Shown here: positions 1 through 14,800 of the stretch, piece after piece | How the letters are laid out: every line of letters begins with the position of its first letter | Numbering within the stretch: position 1 is the stretch's first letter | Assembly: GCA_023079485.1 (NCBI GenBank) | Contig: CM041097.1 | Span: forward strand, 18,707,158-18,771,157 | From: Archilochus colubris | Taxonomy: Eukaryota; Chordata; Aves; Apodiformes; Trochilidae | Length of the DNA: 64,000 bases | Direction of reading: 5' to 3' | The notes under the pieces: model-generated | What the model was told of the DNA's origin: nothing | The model's input: the letters and a program-made list of their open reading frames with translations, nothing else | Database searches by the model: none | Made by a program: the position numbers and the translations under genes

Positions 1-3000
1 GACTGAGCTATTGAATTCCTTTTCTAAATTTATTCTTTGACAGAATAGCATAAGTAAATGCTAGAGAATGAAAAGCTATTAAAAATGTAAGAATTAATAT
101 CAAAAAGTAGATAAGCAAATGTAATGTGTACAGATTGGCATCGTGTGGCATAAAGAGGATTAAAGAATTTACCAATGGCATTTATTTTGGAAAAGCCTGA
201 GGCCAGACCCTATAAATAACAGAAATGTGTGAAGACTGTAATGAAGTCAATGAGCCAAAACCAAAAACACACAGTGGAAGAACAGGGAAAAAATCACAAA
301 AATCTATATTATTTTTTTTTCCAAGCAGGTAAAATATTAAGGAAGTAAAAACTGTCCAGGTGCTCAGTTAATGTTTGTCTGGAAGGATTCCTGCCTCCTC
401 CTCAGTTATTTTCCTGTGTCTTATGGATGCTCAGGCTGGGTCTGTATGGATTCATCTTTTCCACACTGAATGGATGTACAGAATTACACCTTGGCTATCC
501 AAATCCCCCTCATGTTACAAACTCAGGCCTTGAAAGTCATTTCAGCTCCAGTTTCTAGAAGCTGATGTCTCCTTTAGAATGACTTTTATGCCTCCATCAG
601 CCTTGCCAGAAAGGTGACAGCTTCCTTGGGGATTTTCTTCACTTGCTGCTACACTATTGATGTATTTCCTCAAAACTCATCCTGTTGGGCTGGATCAAAA
701 GTGGCTGCAGAAGAAGTTATTTCTGTGTAGCCATAAGATTGTGGTTGAGTTGGACTGTAAACTGGTTTTTTTTTTTTTTGGCTGTGCAATCTTCCTTGCC
801 TCTGCAGGATGACCAAGCAGGCAGGGAGTTTTTGGGGACAACTCACTACTACCTTTGAAATAAAATAAGCAAAAACCCCCCTTCATTTGCTTCTAAACAC
901 TTCCCTGTCGAGCTTGGCATCTTATATGCTGCCAAAAAAAAAATTGCTGATCATGCCTGGATGTGCCAAAAAAGCATCAAAAGCTATTACTGAGTGGGCT
1001 GATGTGCCTGTGGTTGCTGTTCTGTCCTTGCACACAGGGCTGGGGGTAACACAGGATAGCAGCTATTCAGTGCCTGGAATAATTTGGATGGAATTTATTA
1101 TCATTAGCATGCAGGAAGGGCAAAGCCAGTTGCTGCAGGAGTTCATTACAAGGGAATTATTTCCTCATATACATTTAGTAAGAGTCAGCCCAAAGTGATG
1201 TTGCCTCATTAAATTCAAGAACTTGGATGCTCTTAATGCTCTCCCAGATGTAATACAGGCATCCTTCTTTCCAAAAGCTTGCTTTTCCCTAACCTACTGC
1301 CTAGCATGCAGGCTCCTGAGAGATGCTCAGCAGAATCCTGCTCCTGAGGAGGGTTGGATGGAGCTTTGGATGTAGAAGAAGCTCTGGGGGAGAGGTCCAG
1401 GGGGGGAGGGCACAAAGGGTGCTGCCCCAGGAGCTTTTTTGTGTGCTGAGAGCTTGGAAGAGGCTTCTGCCAAAGAATTTGGGGTTTGGTAGGTGGTTGT
1501 TGGGCAGCTGGAGGTCACCACGTGGTTTCTGTCATCACAGAGGTTCTGTCTCTGAGGAAGGGGTGAGGGGACACTCACTAACGAGGGACTTGGTGTTTGG
1601 TCCCCAAGTGCCACACCGGAGGACAAAGGGACACTGTGTGTGCTCAGCCTCTGTCCTTGGGGAATTAATGAGCACATGGCAGGCTACAGACAGACAGAGT
1701 GGCTATGAAACTTCTTGTGTTGGGCAAGAAGAGCTTTCCCTCCTCCCCCCGAGTGCTTTCTGGTTAATGATTTTGTTTCACATTTGAGTGAAGTCTTTGT
1801 CGCCGTGCAGTGGTTCTGGGCAAACCCATTCTGGGGGAGGGAAAGACCTTTGGATGGATGCTTCATGCCTCCATGAGAGAAATCCTTATTTTATTTCATT
1901 CCTTCCAAGGCTCTATTATGAAATGATGCCAATTAATGATGCAGAAACTCTTTTTGATCATCTGTTGGATTGCTGTGTCCCCACAGGGTGGTGGTTTTAA
2001 TTAACCAGCTTCAGTTTGCATTCCTCCACTCTAACTTTATAAAAAGTTAATGACACCTTTACAACACGAAATAACAGGGAAAGTAATTCTCTCTAGGTGT
2101 AGGAAAATTGAGCCTTTCTTACAAAACAAGATCTTTTGTAATCTGGGAACCTAAAATCCTGACTTTGGTTCCTCCTGACGTGCATTCCCCCTCGCTCTGC
2201 ATGGGGCAGTGCTTGAGTTGTCTGCCTTCCCCAGCAGGCAGGAGCTAATACTGGGTTACCAACAGCCTATGGTAGCACAGACTGACTGGCTTGTCAGTAA
2301 AAATATTTCAAGATTTGCCAGTCAGCTGCTCTTGAACAGAGTTTGCAATATCCTTTTGCTGGGTGGAGGTTCTTTCCCTTGAAACTTCCCCGTTTGCCAG
2401 TGACTGAGAGGTTTGGATCCATGGCAGGGGCTGCACAAGGCTAAAAATCCTCATTTCCTCAGCAGGCTGGCCCAGAAATTAGCATTTTATTTCTTTGCCA
2501 AGAAAAAAAGTTGTCTTCAAACCAATCTATTTCAACATGATAACCTTTAACCCCCATGTAAAAGTGCTAAAAGGTGCTAAAACTACTAAACCTTAAGGAC
2601 CAGGTCCAAATGCCTTTGAAATGCCTGCAGTAATGGTGACTCCACCTCTGTCCTGTGCCATTCCTTTGCCTGAATTAACTTGAGCTTTGGTTTCTCTTCA
2701 CTCTCTTTGCCATTCCAAGCCATTCTCACTCTTGGAAAAGCGGAACCCAGTCCTGCCATGCTGGGTCTGGTGGAGAAGTGGAGCCCATCCAAGTCAGCCC
2801 AGGTGCTGGTGATGGGAGGATGGGTACCACTGGGCAGCAAGTGATTCTTGTGCCATCACTTGATGAGAAATAAATCAAAAAAAGGATCCTTTTTTTCCTG
2901 TGGAAACAGTGGAGAAATAGAGATTACTACTTTTGAGGAAAGGCTAAAGGAATTGGATTTATTTGGGATTTTTTTCTTTGGATGTATGAATGGGTAAGAG

Positions 3001-3946
3001 AGGGTTTCACTGCAGGCTGCTGGACCTGCAAAGAATAAAGATTTTCAGTCCCAGCCCTCAGCTCTTTATGGGCTAATGAGGTGTTCATCCCTGCACCATC
3101 ACTGTGTGTGTAAACAGGAATAATATTTTGGGGTTTAATATGTTCTGATTTCCTGGCCTCCAGTCATCATCCCTCATTTCACTGTCAGCAATTAATCACA
3201 ACATAAGAATACAGCTTAATAATGAATTGTTATTTTTTACTATTTCTGTGTAGGTGGTGGCTCAGTTCCCTGCCAAGTTGTCAGATGGGTGAGCTGGATG
3301 GTTAAATAACATCATTTACTTCTTTTAGAGCAAGACCACATCTCTTTGCTTCCTATTTCCAGTGAGAAAATCCTTGATTTTAGATAAAGTGTCACATTTC
3401 TCTGGCTTGGTTGGTCTTTTTTGTTGGTTTTTTTTTCCCCTGTCTTTATGTCTGCCACTTTCACCCATCTGCAGCCCATTGCCTGTTTGAAAAGAGGGCT
3501 AAAAATACTCAAGGGATTTATTTCAACAGTCAGATGCAGAGAGACACAGCAGTTTGTTGCTGTATCAAAGGCAGGTGCAGGCTGACATCCACTTGAGAAG
3601 TTAGAATAATCAAAACTAATTTAGTGATTGAAAAGATAATTTAAAAACAAACAAAAAAAAAGTTGTCACATCTCATAAAGGGGCAAAAGGTCTTCTGGTG
3701 AATCCTGAGAGGAACCTGGTGGGTTTTAATGCAAATCTACTGCTTGGATATATTCAGTGTAGGAAAATGAAGGTGTAGAAAGTCCTTTGATGATATTGGC
3801 TTGAGAGAAACTCTGTTAGAGCCCACCACAGCCTAGTAAATCCTTTTTGGTTGTCACCATACTCAGGGACCTTTAGTTACTTATGCACTACATGGAGCCT
3901 CCTAGAAAGTGAGTACAGGTTTGGGTCACAGGATCCTACAAACTGA

Positions 3947-4060
3947 GAAAAAAACCCCAGCCAAACAAACAAACAAAAAAACCCCCAAAAACGCCCCACA
4001 AACAAACAAAAAACCCACACAAAAACCCAAAAACAAACAAAAAAAAAAAAAAAAAGAGAG
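3947..4060. repeat. A/C-rich low-complexity tract
   Basis: About 110 bases consist almost only of A and C, with AAAC and AAAAC units, ending in a run of A followed by GAGAGAAG. It generates spurious Lys/Pro and Phe-rich open frames on both strands. Confidence 0.85.
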
Positions 4061-6817
4061 AAGGGCTGAAAAAGCTTCTGAGTGGAACCAGCTTCTTTTT
4101 GTCTTTTCTTGAGCTTGCTATGATGGTCAAAGACAGAAAGAGCTGAGTTTGGAAATACCTTTTGACACTATTTAAAATATAATTTGCTCAGCTGGAATGG
4201 AAGATAGAATTTTAAATCTTTCTTGGCTGAGCTCAGCTGAATTCCTTTGGAAGAGTTCATTGAGTAAAGGGCAGAAGGACAAACCCAGATATTTTAAGAC
4301 TGGGCTTTGCAAATACCACGTATAGGAAAATATAGTTCTAAACTCTTTCCCCTTGACAAATGTGGTTCTGCTGCCATCTGATCTGTATTTCCAGCTCCAG
4401 GATTCATCAGCTTGAAAATTGCAAAACTTAAGTATTAAGAAATCTGCCTTGAAAATGTGCCAGCCGAGTTTCTTACAGGATCTGAGGAAGGATGACTCAC
4501 TACTTCAGTGGCCATTCATTGCATCTCTGCAGCAATTCAGGTTAAATTCTCTGAAGTAGTCAGAATTTCTTGTAGCAGCTCTTGGCTGTGGCACAGCCAG
4601 TGCTGGAGCTGCAGCTCATCCCTCAGCTCTTGGTGAGGCAGGAGGAAGGGAGGTGGCACCAACCTGGCAGAGGGACGTGGTCCTTTGGAGGCACTGACAC
4701 CCATCCTGAGCTTGGAGGAGGAAGAGGAGCACCAAGGCTGCCCCTAAAGAGGTTTGAAAATTCTGAGCTGTTTAAGAGCTGATCTAAAGCAGGGTTTGGG
4801 TGTCAAGTGGCTGCTTAACCCCTGGGGTTAACATTGTGGTGAAACATTTGTGACCTGTTGATGGTTTCATATCCCTGCTCATCTCTGCATCTCCCTTTGC
4901 CCTCTCGGCCTCATTTGCAGCACATCTTGGTGTAAGGTCAGGGTTTTTTCCTAACAAGTCAGTATTTTTGATTTCTCTTTTAGCCCAGGTGGTTTGTGGG
5001 TTTGGGATTCTTTGTCTTTCTTCTTTCTCTCTCTCAATAAATCTGCTTTTCAACCTCCCACAGCTCCTTGGGCACAGCTCTGCCTGAGGTCCCTCAGGGC
5101 TCAGGGTGCCAGAGGGACAGGGTTGAAGTGACAAATGTTGAGCTAGTGCAAAGCTGAGACAGCTGAGTTTATTCTCAAGTTGACTTTTTGCTTTTAGAAG
5201 ACATATGAAAGAACATTTACTGGAACAATTCCTTTTTAAGATTTCTGTCTGCTTGACAGAATTGTGAGTTTTGCTGGATTTGAGTTTTGCTGTACCAGAT
5301 TTTCTGTACCAAGCATATTTCTGGTACAGAGTCCTTCCCATTTGGGAAACCTAAACTCAAGTGCTCTGTAGGAACCTGCTTTTCAGAAAACCCTACCTTC
5401 AGCTGCCAAAGAACAGATCCCTTTAAGGATTTATCAGATTTTTTAAGTGCATCCTACTAGAACCCTTTGCAGCCTGAAAGATCCCAGGTGGCTCGGGGAG
5501 GTGAAGCCACCAGGACTGTGAGCACTCAGACCTCTGGGTTTAGCTGCTCTGGTATCTACCAGGTTTTGCCTGCCAGCCCTTTTTTTACCTGCTCCTGAGT
5601 GGAACCAGCTTTTTTCTGCCCTTTCAATAAATGGAGAGAGCTGTGCATCCAGGCAGTGCCTCTCAGGATCACTTCCCATAGCTCCTGCTCCCTGCTTGAG
5701 GAACCCCGACGGAATTTTTCGATGCAGTTGGGTGCACTGATATATTTGTCTTTCTTGTGTTCAATTATTCATTTTTTTTTCTTCTTTGAGCCTCGAGACA
5801 AAAATAAAAGAGGAATAATCCAGTTACACCTGCTTCCAGATTCTGAAGATTCCTCAGAACTTTGTGCCAGTCTTTTTGCAATTCTTTAATTCTCCAGCTC
5901 TGCTGAAATCAGTCTGAATCTTGTGCTAGCTTTGATGTTACCTTAGTGCTCATTCAACCTTTGGCTCCATGTGGGCAGTAAGTAAAAGGAAATGTCAATT
6001 ATCTTGTCAGACAGAGGTGCCTGTAAAGGTATTGCTCAAAAACATAAAAACATCAATTCAGGTTGACATCATCCATATCCCAACAAATCTGAATGAACTT
6101 TTTTCTCCTCTAGCACGTTCTGTGGAAGGCAGGGCAGGTAAAGTTATCACTTCATCTGATTTGAGACAGAGAGACAAAATCCCTGGGTCCATCACAGCAC
6201 GTTTTTGGGTTACAATAAGAGGATGTGATGGGGAAAATGGACATGTATGTTGGGTAATATGAAACATGTTGGTGTGAGTGTCAGTACATCCTAATCCTGT
6301 GTGAAATTGCATGGAAAATAATCTGAGTTTTCTTTCTATCTGCTCTCAGGTGTGATTGACTCCAAGAAATGCTGTGCTTTATTTTGTAAAGTTTGCATAA
6401 AGAACTTATTTGCCTTACATTTGGGAAAAAAGGGGAATATTCCACTTGCCCACCAGAGAATCAGTTCCACTCTTAGGTACTTCTTCCTTTTGTCTCTGTT
6501 AAGGTGTCCTCTGTTCTTGTCTATCTCGACCCTGAGATGCAGTTCTTCACATGGGACATGGCTGTGTCTGTTCCACAGGTGTCTGTTTTGCAGTAGTAAA
6601 CCAATATTTTCCTTTACAATGTAGAACAGAGTAATTTTGCCTCAGGTAAATCCTTTCCCTGGGAAAACCTATTGGAAAATGCTTCAGGGCTTTTATCTCG
6701 AGATGAAACAGAAATCTGCCTTGCTGGGAAGATGTGAGTGAATTTCTATGGCAGCTGAAATAAAATTAGCAGGGGGAAAAAATTACACTCTGTAAAGGAG
6801 GAAAAGCAATCAAACCC

Positions 6818-6846
6818 TTAAATAAATATATAAATATATATATATT
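6818..6846. repeat. AT-rich microsatellite
   Basis: A short run of AAAT then (AT)n units about 29 bases long, in non-coding DNA. Confidence 0.8.
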
Positions 6847-8796
6847 ACTTAGCTCTTGTTGTGAATTTCCATCTCCTATGCACTTTGCAGCTTTTATGGA
6901 CCCTCTTGAGCCTTTCTCTATTTGCCTGCTGGATGAACATCCCAAACCTGTGCTGGATTTCTTCCTCTCTCTCCTCTCAGCCCATGGCAGGGCTGCTTCT
7001 CTTTGCTCAGGGCTGAACCTGGCTGTGCTGATGATGTTGGGGTTGATCCCCAACAAGGGGGCTTGGGGAGAGTTTCTGGGGTTCCCCTGCACCTCCTCAG
7101 TTGGGTGACTCCTGCTCTGTTGGAGGCTGACAGTGTTTAGTGGCAGGGGGTGCACACTGGGTGTCTTTAGGAGGGAAAGAGGAATTTATGGATGTGAATT
7201 CTCCTATCCTAAGGTAAAAACTCAATTTTTGAAGCTTGGTTATTAAGTTGGAAAGATGTTTTAATGTCTTTTTTTTTTTTAATATTATTTTTTTTAATGT
7301 CAGATCAAGTGTTTGGCTAAGCTGGAAGTTACACACCTGGTTTTCAATATTAATTTACTTTTCTTTTTTGCTAGCTGCATTTTTGTCACTATTTAGTGTT
7401 GGTGAGCTTTGGTCTTACAGAAAGCTGGGAGTTTGGGCTGCTGGAGGTTTCCAACCAGCAGGACAGCAGTGTCAGGCTGAGGTGCTCCTCCATCAGCCCC
7501 AGAGCATGTGGCTGCCTTATAATTAGTTTGCATTTCTTTACAGCTCCTCTATTAAGCAGGGGAATTGCATAACTTAACGTGAGTAATACCAATTATTTTG
7601 GATCTGTCACTGCACAACTGGTGATGAATAATGCAGATACTGCTCTGATGCCAAATGCAGTTGTTGGGGATTTTTTTGCCTTTTCCTCATCAGCTGTCTT
7701 GAAGTGTTGTGACATTGGATGGCACAGAGAAACCTGAATTCTGTAATTCAGTTTTATTTGAAAGATCAGGGGAAACACTCCATTTTGGGTGTTCTTGGAG
7801 TGTAAATGTGGCTTCACAAGTCTTCCACCTCTCCTGTCTGCTTAATCCTCTGCTGACATTTCTCCATTTGGATAACAAGATCCAATAGGATAAAATTCCA
7901 CACTGGCATATTTAGGTTTCCATATTAATGGAGACATTTTTGTGTCATTAAATCAATGATTTTTTTTTTTCCCCACTTATCAGTGGAAGCCCAGATCAGG
8001 CCTATTGCTGAACAAATAACAGAAGATGAGGGATGGGGAATTTCAATGACTTTAAATTTGTTTTTTCTAAAAGAATTCACCTTATTTTCTGTGAGCATTG
8101 TTGTCAGCAGGATTTTTTGCATCACTTCTTCCAGAAAGCCAGGTTAAGCCTCTGTACAAACTTTTGCATTTGCAAAAAAAAGGCATAAAAATCCAATTTG
8201 ATGAAAGCAGTGACAGAAGCCACAGGCTCCTCACCCCTCCCTATAACTCCATGGAGTCAGCTGAATATGGAGCTCTGCAGAAGCAGCTCTGGATAGCTGG
8301 GATCATCTCAGGTTTTTCCAGAGGATGCCAGCAGAGCTGTTGGATGCCTTGCTAAGGAAAAGACAGTGAGGAAATTCTGTATATTCAGCTTGGCTGTTGT
8401 GCAGACACCCAGGTTAGGAGAGCTCTGCCCATGACATATCCATGGATAATTTAGAGTCAATTTGAGCCCTTTAGGCACAGAAACTTATGGATTCCAGTAT
8501 TTTAATTTTTTTTTTACCTCTCCCTGTAGCTGTTTAATATTAAAAACCCTGCATCTTTTGGTGGGGCAGTCAGCAGGGACCCTCTTGCCTCCCAAGCCTC
8601 CCTTCTCCTCTTGTCCCCAAGGAGCTCTCCCAGATGGATTTTGGGCTCTCCATGGCTGTGCACAGGTCCCATTGGATTTCCCATGCCCTGTGAGTTTGTC
8701 CTAGAGGAAAAGATGTCCCAGATTTGCTTTGGCAGTGTGGGAAGCTCAGCCTAATTTTCAGAGTTGATTCCTGTGAATCAGCTCAGCATTGAATGT

Positions 8797-8880
8797 CAGC
8801 TTGGAAGGGACCTCAAGGATCATCTGCTCCAAGCCTTCTAACATGAGGTGTCTCAGCACCCTGTTGAGCTGCTGGCCAAC
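8797..8880 (-). mobile_element. Possible CR1 3'-end fragment, - orientation
   Basis: The stretch TTGGAAGGGACCTCAAGGAT followed by CATCTGCTCCAAGCC resembles the reverse complement of the CR1 3' end (TTGGAAGGGACCT...GATCAT...TCCAA). Similarity fades after about 40 bases, so this is an old or very short remnant, and the class is uncertain. Confidence 0.4.
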
Positions 8881-11800
8881 TCTTCCTCAGAAGAGAAGGT
8901 TGGAAGGATGCTCCTGGACTCCAGAAAGGTGATTTTATTCCCTCTGGGACTTGGAACTAAATCTGAATATAATTCTTGTTTTAGCCAGCTGCATCAGAGT
9001 GCTTGGGAATACGAAGGAAACATTTCCAATTTGTTTCCTTCCCCAGTTGCAGTTGGAAAAGCTATGGAAAAGGAGTAGGAAAAAACTGTTTGACTGGTGA
9101 TTCTTGATATGGAAGAGTCCTTGAAGTTTAGGAAGTTCCCAAAGTTGTGAGCCAAGCAGGGGTGACACGTGCTGTGTACAAGCTGGCATTTCCAGAGGAG
9201 TGAGCTCAAGACCTGTCAGTAGCTCTATGGATTAAATTCAAAGATCTCCCAATGAAAAAGAAAGTGTTCAATTTTTCCCAGTAGAAACATCAGATAATTA
9301 GAAAGATTGGCCTTGAATTTCTAGCCTAAGGGCAAACAGAGCAATCATTACAGACCCATCAGACATTTTCATTTCTGGAATGGTAGAAAAATCTGTTAGG
9401 AAGCATCAGTTAGCACTAGCACAATATGATTTTTAGGTATGTAATTACAATCATGCAGTATTTACCAAGTGGGAATACTCACATTGCAGTGTTTTGTTAT
9501 CAAGTTGGACGTGGGGCTTAATTTAGATCAAATTCAGAAACTTTGTGCTTGAAAATTGCACTGTGCTTTATGCTTGGTAGGCACAAAGTGCAGAGGGAAA
9601 ACATGAGAAGATGGAGAGGAAAGAAACACCCCATTCTTAGAGACAATGATAAAGCTCCACGTATGACAATAGAAGCAAATCAGCTTGATATAACCCCCTT
9701 GCAAACCAAACAGAGATTCTGTGTATCAAAAGGGGAGATTAAACACCCTCACCAGAGTCCCATGGAAGTTGTTTCCTGGTATCTATTGTGGTGAGACTGA
9801 GCCTGAGTAATAAGTAGGAAATTTTAATTAGGCTGCTGGTATATAATGAAATAAAGGTGTTTTAGCATTAAGAAATGACACAGGACCAGATTTAGAGGAA
9901 AAAGCCCAAACTATTTTGTGCAGTAGGCTAAAGCAAATATTGACTCACTAGTACATGAATGCAAATAAATTAAATTATTAGGGATTAGTGACCAGTTTAG
10001 TCTGCAGAGGATGCCAAGCAGAGAGCTTTAACCCTTTCTTTAGTCTGCCTTTTTTTTATCTCTGGCTGCAGTGGCAGCCACGTGTGGCTTCTGCTCAGAA
10101 GCAGAAGGATTCTCTAAGGAGGTCTTTGGTCAAATGAGTCCATAATCTTTCATCATGGGCTCTCCAGAGGGTTTTACTTCTAAATGCTCTGGATAAGTAG
10201 CAGTGGATGGAAAGCAGCCTTGTAGATCCTGTCTTGTAATGAAGGATTGAAGCAAAGAGGGAAATTCAGTGCAGGAAAACCTCTGTTAGGTCCTCAGTGC
10301 CCACTCCTGCCCTTGCTGAAGAGAATCTTTGTTTGTGTCCAGCAGTTCTGCTGGTTCATCATCTAATCATTAGGAATCACAAGCCTAATTTCTTGTTTCA
10401 TTACAGATGACAAGATGAAACATTAATAGGTTTTTTAATATGAACTGCAAGTTAAATATTCATTATTCCTTATTGCTTTGGTGTCAGCCTTGAATATGCT
10501 GTAACTCAAAAAGTCCTCTGTACTGTTACCACTTAAAATCACCAGTGGAAAGGTTCCCTGGCCCATGTCATTCCTCAGCAGCTCCCAGATGTCCAAAGTG
10601 TCATCTCCTGTCACATCAGGAACATTCCCTGACCTCTGGTGGGCACCTTGGCTTTGGGATAACCTCTGCCCAGAGCAGGACTGGGCCTCAAGAACTGCTC
10701 TTCCAGTAGGTTTCAAACATCTTATCTCTGGAAAATTGGTGATGTTCTGTGGGGAAGGAGGAGCATTGGGCCATCCATGTGGATGTGATGTGCCAGAGGG
10801 ATTTGCTGTGGGGAACTGTGGTGGCCTGGGAGCTGTAAGGGGTGAGAGGCATCACCCTGTCATTTCTTTCTTTAAGAAAATGATTTCTTTCTTTCCCCTT
10901 CACAGCCTGGAGAGATATCTTGGTTTTTTTTAATCCTTCCAAGCCAGCTTTCGTGCAACCTTTTATCCTAAAATCTCCCTTTCAGATGAGCTTTTTGTTC
11001 CCATACCATGTGTTCACTTTTCCCTCTGAGTGAGTGTGCTGAAAATCTTGACTGCCTGTTGTTCTTTTCTACCAAGTATTTTACATAAAACCTATATCTG
11101 AATGGCATATTCATTTTTGTGGCATGTTTCCACAGGGTAGGGGCAGAATCTGCAGACACATATAAGAAATCTTTGTGCCCAAGTCCTACTGAGAACCCAG
11201 TCATACCTAAACCCTGCTAGTTAACACCAGAATTCTGTAATCCTTAGTTGGGGAAGTCACTGGATGTCCCTGTAAGGATGGTTCAGTTCTGCTGGTGAGG
11301 GTAAGCAGCAATGTAAAAAATCAGGATTGAAAATGGGGTTTTAAGATTGGGAAAAGTGGATTTTATTTATCATGAATAACCAGTAATTATCAATAATGGG
11401 ATAAGTGAGCCTGGAACTCAAGCTGCTTTCCATGCAATTAGCATCCTGTGGATCTGGGCTCTGATTCTGCAGTTGCTGGAGTTGCTGTTCTCTCCTGATC
11501 TGTGCCCAGTAGTACTCCAAGTAATAAAATGGTCACAAAATTAAGTGCTGCACCCTTAGAATGCAAGATATTTGCTTTTCATACAAGCAGACTTCTTCAG
11601 AAGCCCAAATTTCTGACGAGGCTGAGATCCAAATGCTGGTTTCTTACTCCTGGGTATTGTGTTTACTCCCATGAGTAGGGCCATGGGGGTTTCAGGGCAG
11701 TGGGAAGGAGCTGGAACAACAACAGTCCTAGAAAGGAACTCCAGCACTTGATGAAAAAATAATACAGGCAATTAATAGACAATCAAGTGTTAGTAATTTA

Positions 11801-14800
11801 AATGAACTTGGAGATGAATGTTGTTAATATTGCAAGGTTCTTCTGATTGATTAAAGTTAATCACAGTATCATCTCTCTGTCTGGAGGCATGCTAGGAATA
11901 AATTCGAGTCTGCCTCCTGCTAGAAGGGATGTCAGGAGCTCACTTCAACATCAGTTTCATCTTTGGTGATTCCAGAGGTGTTGAATGTCTTTCCTACAAG
12001 CTATCTACATTTTACAAGCATTCAGTGGAAAAAAAACCCCTCAATGTCTGCATTTAAATGCATTCTAAAGGAATAGATTTTGGTTAATTTGTTTGCTTGT
12101 TGGTTTGACTTTTTTTTTCTTTTTTTTTGAGAATTTTGCTTCATGTGACAAAGCAGCAGAGGGACGTGGCCCCAGCAGCAAGCTCAGGGGATGTTGGGGT
12201 GCATGGCCTGGGCCCCAGCTCTGCTGGTACAAACTCAGGTGTTCATTGCAGTCCTGCAGATGGGAGATTTTTGGAGCTGCCATGCTCTTTGTGTCAGGGT
12301 TACCCAGCCTGGCTGTGACCTTTAAAGTCTTAAATGAAAGAAAAGTGAGTCTACATGAAGGTACCTCTTCAGGTGGATGGACTGAATGCCTCAGAATGCT
12401 CATGCTGAATTTATAAAGTGATATCTCTTGATTCCTGCAGATATTTCTCCAAAAGTCCTTCAGTCCCTGTCCATTTTAAATTCCATTTCTTGCAGGATTT
12501 CAGTCCTATAAATTGCTTCAACCCTCATTGCAGAAAGCTGGATGATTCCAATTTTATCATGTATTTTATTTGTAACTCCTGAATGCAGGAGATTTAAATT
12601 CCTTACTTTACTGTACTTCTTTTGCTATCTTTATCTTATAGTCTAGACTCTTACACATGCATAGATTTTCCAGGACTCACAACAATGAATATATTTCAGC
12701 CAGGAAACAGGGAAGTTCATAAAGTCCTTAGAAAAACTTATTGTGCTCATCCCCTTTCCAGTTCTCCTGGCAGCATTTTAGGTTCCAGCAGTACCTGATC
12801 CAGTGGCTCAGGATGAAAGCCCAGGATGAAAATTTGTACTCAGGAGAGAATCCAGAGGTTCCTCACTGTTCCTCAAACATTTTTCCTTTTGTTCAAATTC
12901 TGCTGAGGAAAACCCCTACAAGTGCAGTGAACTATGACTTAGGGAGTGTTTGCACCCTGCAGCAGGCAAAGCTGAACCAGGGAAGTGCCTTGGGTATGAT
13001 GCTCAGGCAGTTTTTAGCAGGATTGGCCTCATTATGGGTAGAGACTTGTACAGATGTCACCTCTGCTCTCCCTGCTGGGCACAGGAGCCCTTTAGGACAG
13101 ATTTATTTCATAGCTGCACTATGACCAATTTTATTTTTTTTAACTGCAGAAATAATTTCATTTTTCCTCTTTCATTTTTCCTATTTTTTATTCCCCTTTA
13201 AGGGCAGGTTCCTATTTGTTTTCCTTTTTTCTTGTTGTTACAGTAATGAGCTCTCTCAGCTTTACAGCCCTCCAAAAATCATGGTCTGATGAGGCTGCTA
13301 GCAAACATTTAAAGGTTTAAATTATAATCAGAGGGAGAAAATCAGCAAGGCACGAGGAGTTGAAAGTTTTAAATATAATAGTTGTATTTTTCAGGTTCCT
13401 CTACAAAAATGGTTTAAGTCAACTGTAATGTGACTTCTAATACATATCAACAGACTTTGTTACAATATAGATGGTTTGTGCACCTTTTAGCTGGGGTATT
13501 GGAGTGTGAATCAGTCATTTAGTACAAGAAAACAATACACAAGTGATAAGGTCAGGTCTGGCCAGAGATGCAGTTCCAGTGCATTGCTCCTGCAACCAAA
13601 AGGATTAGGAGCAGGATCGAATTTGTCAACAAAATTAAATTAATTAATAGATAAATCCCTATGTCAGAAAGGAGCTCACAGTTGTTAACAGCTTTGCAGT
13701 GTCCTTGGCTGGGTATCCATCGTTTTGCTCCTCTCTTTTTAGAGGTCAGATGGTGCAAAGCCCAAGCTGTGGAGAGGGGAAACATCTCCCAGGGCTGGAG
13801 TGGAGAACCAGCTCCTGCCTGGAGCCCCTGAGTAGATAAGGGTAGCAGCAAACAATCACTGAAGCTTAAAGAACATTTTTAACATAAGTACCAAGGCCTC
13901 ATATTTGTTCTGAAAGTGTTTGTTTTATTTTCAGGGAATACTCTTTAATTTAATTGTATTTTTTGGCAGCTCTGTCTCTCTCCCTTGGATACGTGTCAGG
14001 CAGCAAATAACCTGCTTTAAAACTGATGTAAAAGCTGAAAGGAGCTGATACCTGATTATTGCCTCCTTATTTTTGTGCTGTTCAGAAAAGAAGAATTAGC
14101 TGGTGAGGAATCTGCAGGTCCTTTAAGTGAGTTATCCTGTTCAGGGGTAGCCTGACAACTGAGAGGGGTTTGGTGGGAAATCCCTTTAGCAAAAGCTGAA
14201 GGGCTCTTGGCCCCACAACCCAAACCCAGGCACTGTGGGGCAGTTTTATTGCTGTGCTCCAACCCCACTTGGAGTCAGTTGTTTGTAGTGGCTCTGGGTG
14301 GTAATCTCAGGCAGTCTATAAAGTGATATTTAATTATATTAAAAAAGCTGCATTTTTTTCCATTGGAAATCTTTTGAACCATCCTCATTCCTTAAACTTT
14401 CCACCCGAGAGGCAGTAGCTTTTTCCTTGTGCTTTATCAGGATGATTGTCAGGGTGTTTAATGAGCTTTGTGCCAGCCCAGCAGCTTCACTACCATATGT
14501 CTGCAGCAAGAGCCTTGCTCCTCTCAGCAGCATCCTGCCTCTCCCTGCTCAGCTTAGTTACCCAGCATTTCAATTTTTTTTAGGACCATTCTGAATCAGG
14601 ATTCACCCTTGGTATCAATCGGGTCCCTTTGAATGGTTGCTCTGTAAGGAGGGAAAAATGGAAACAATTTCTAGCACAAACCCCAACAAGCTGTGAGAAA
14701 ACTGCCTCTTTTTGGGAGATGGGGATTGTGTCTTCTCTTTAAAGGAAATTCCAAGAAAAATCTGCTTTGAGTATTTGAAAAGCAACATTCTGGGATAAGG

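Larger units (their letters stand above)
1..8790. other. Non-coding DNA, probably a CHL1 5' intron or upstream flank
   Basis: No open frame here has a recognisable domain, splice-consistent context or similarity to a family I know. The longest open frames (for example 4784-5341 on the - strand) are unremarkable in composition. The stretch contains poly-T and poly-A runs, one A/C-rich tract and an AT microsatellite. A possible eroded CR1-like fragment on the - strand lies near 2590-2650, too weak to annotate firmly. Confidence 0.6.

Noticed and set aside
3909..4130. Lys/Pro-rich and Phe/Gly-rich open frames
   Set aside because: They are products of the A/C-rich low-complexity tract.
4784..5341. 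185-codon - strand open frame
   Set aside because: It has no recognisable domain, no flanking splice or promoter evidence, and ordinary intronic composition. A chance open frame of this length is not surprising in 64 kb.
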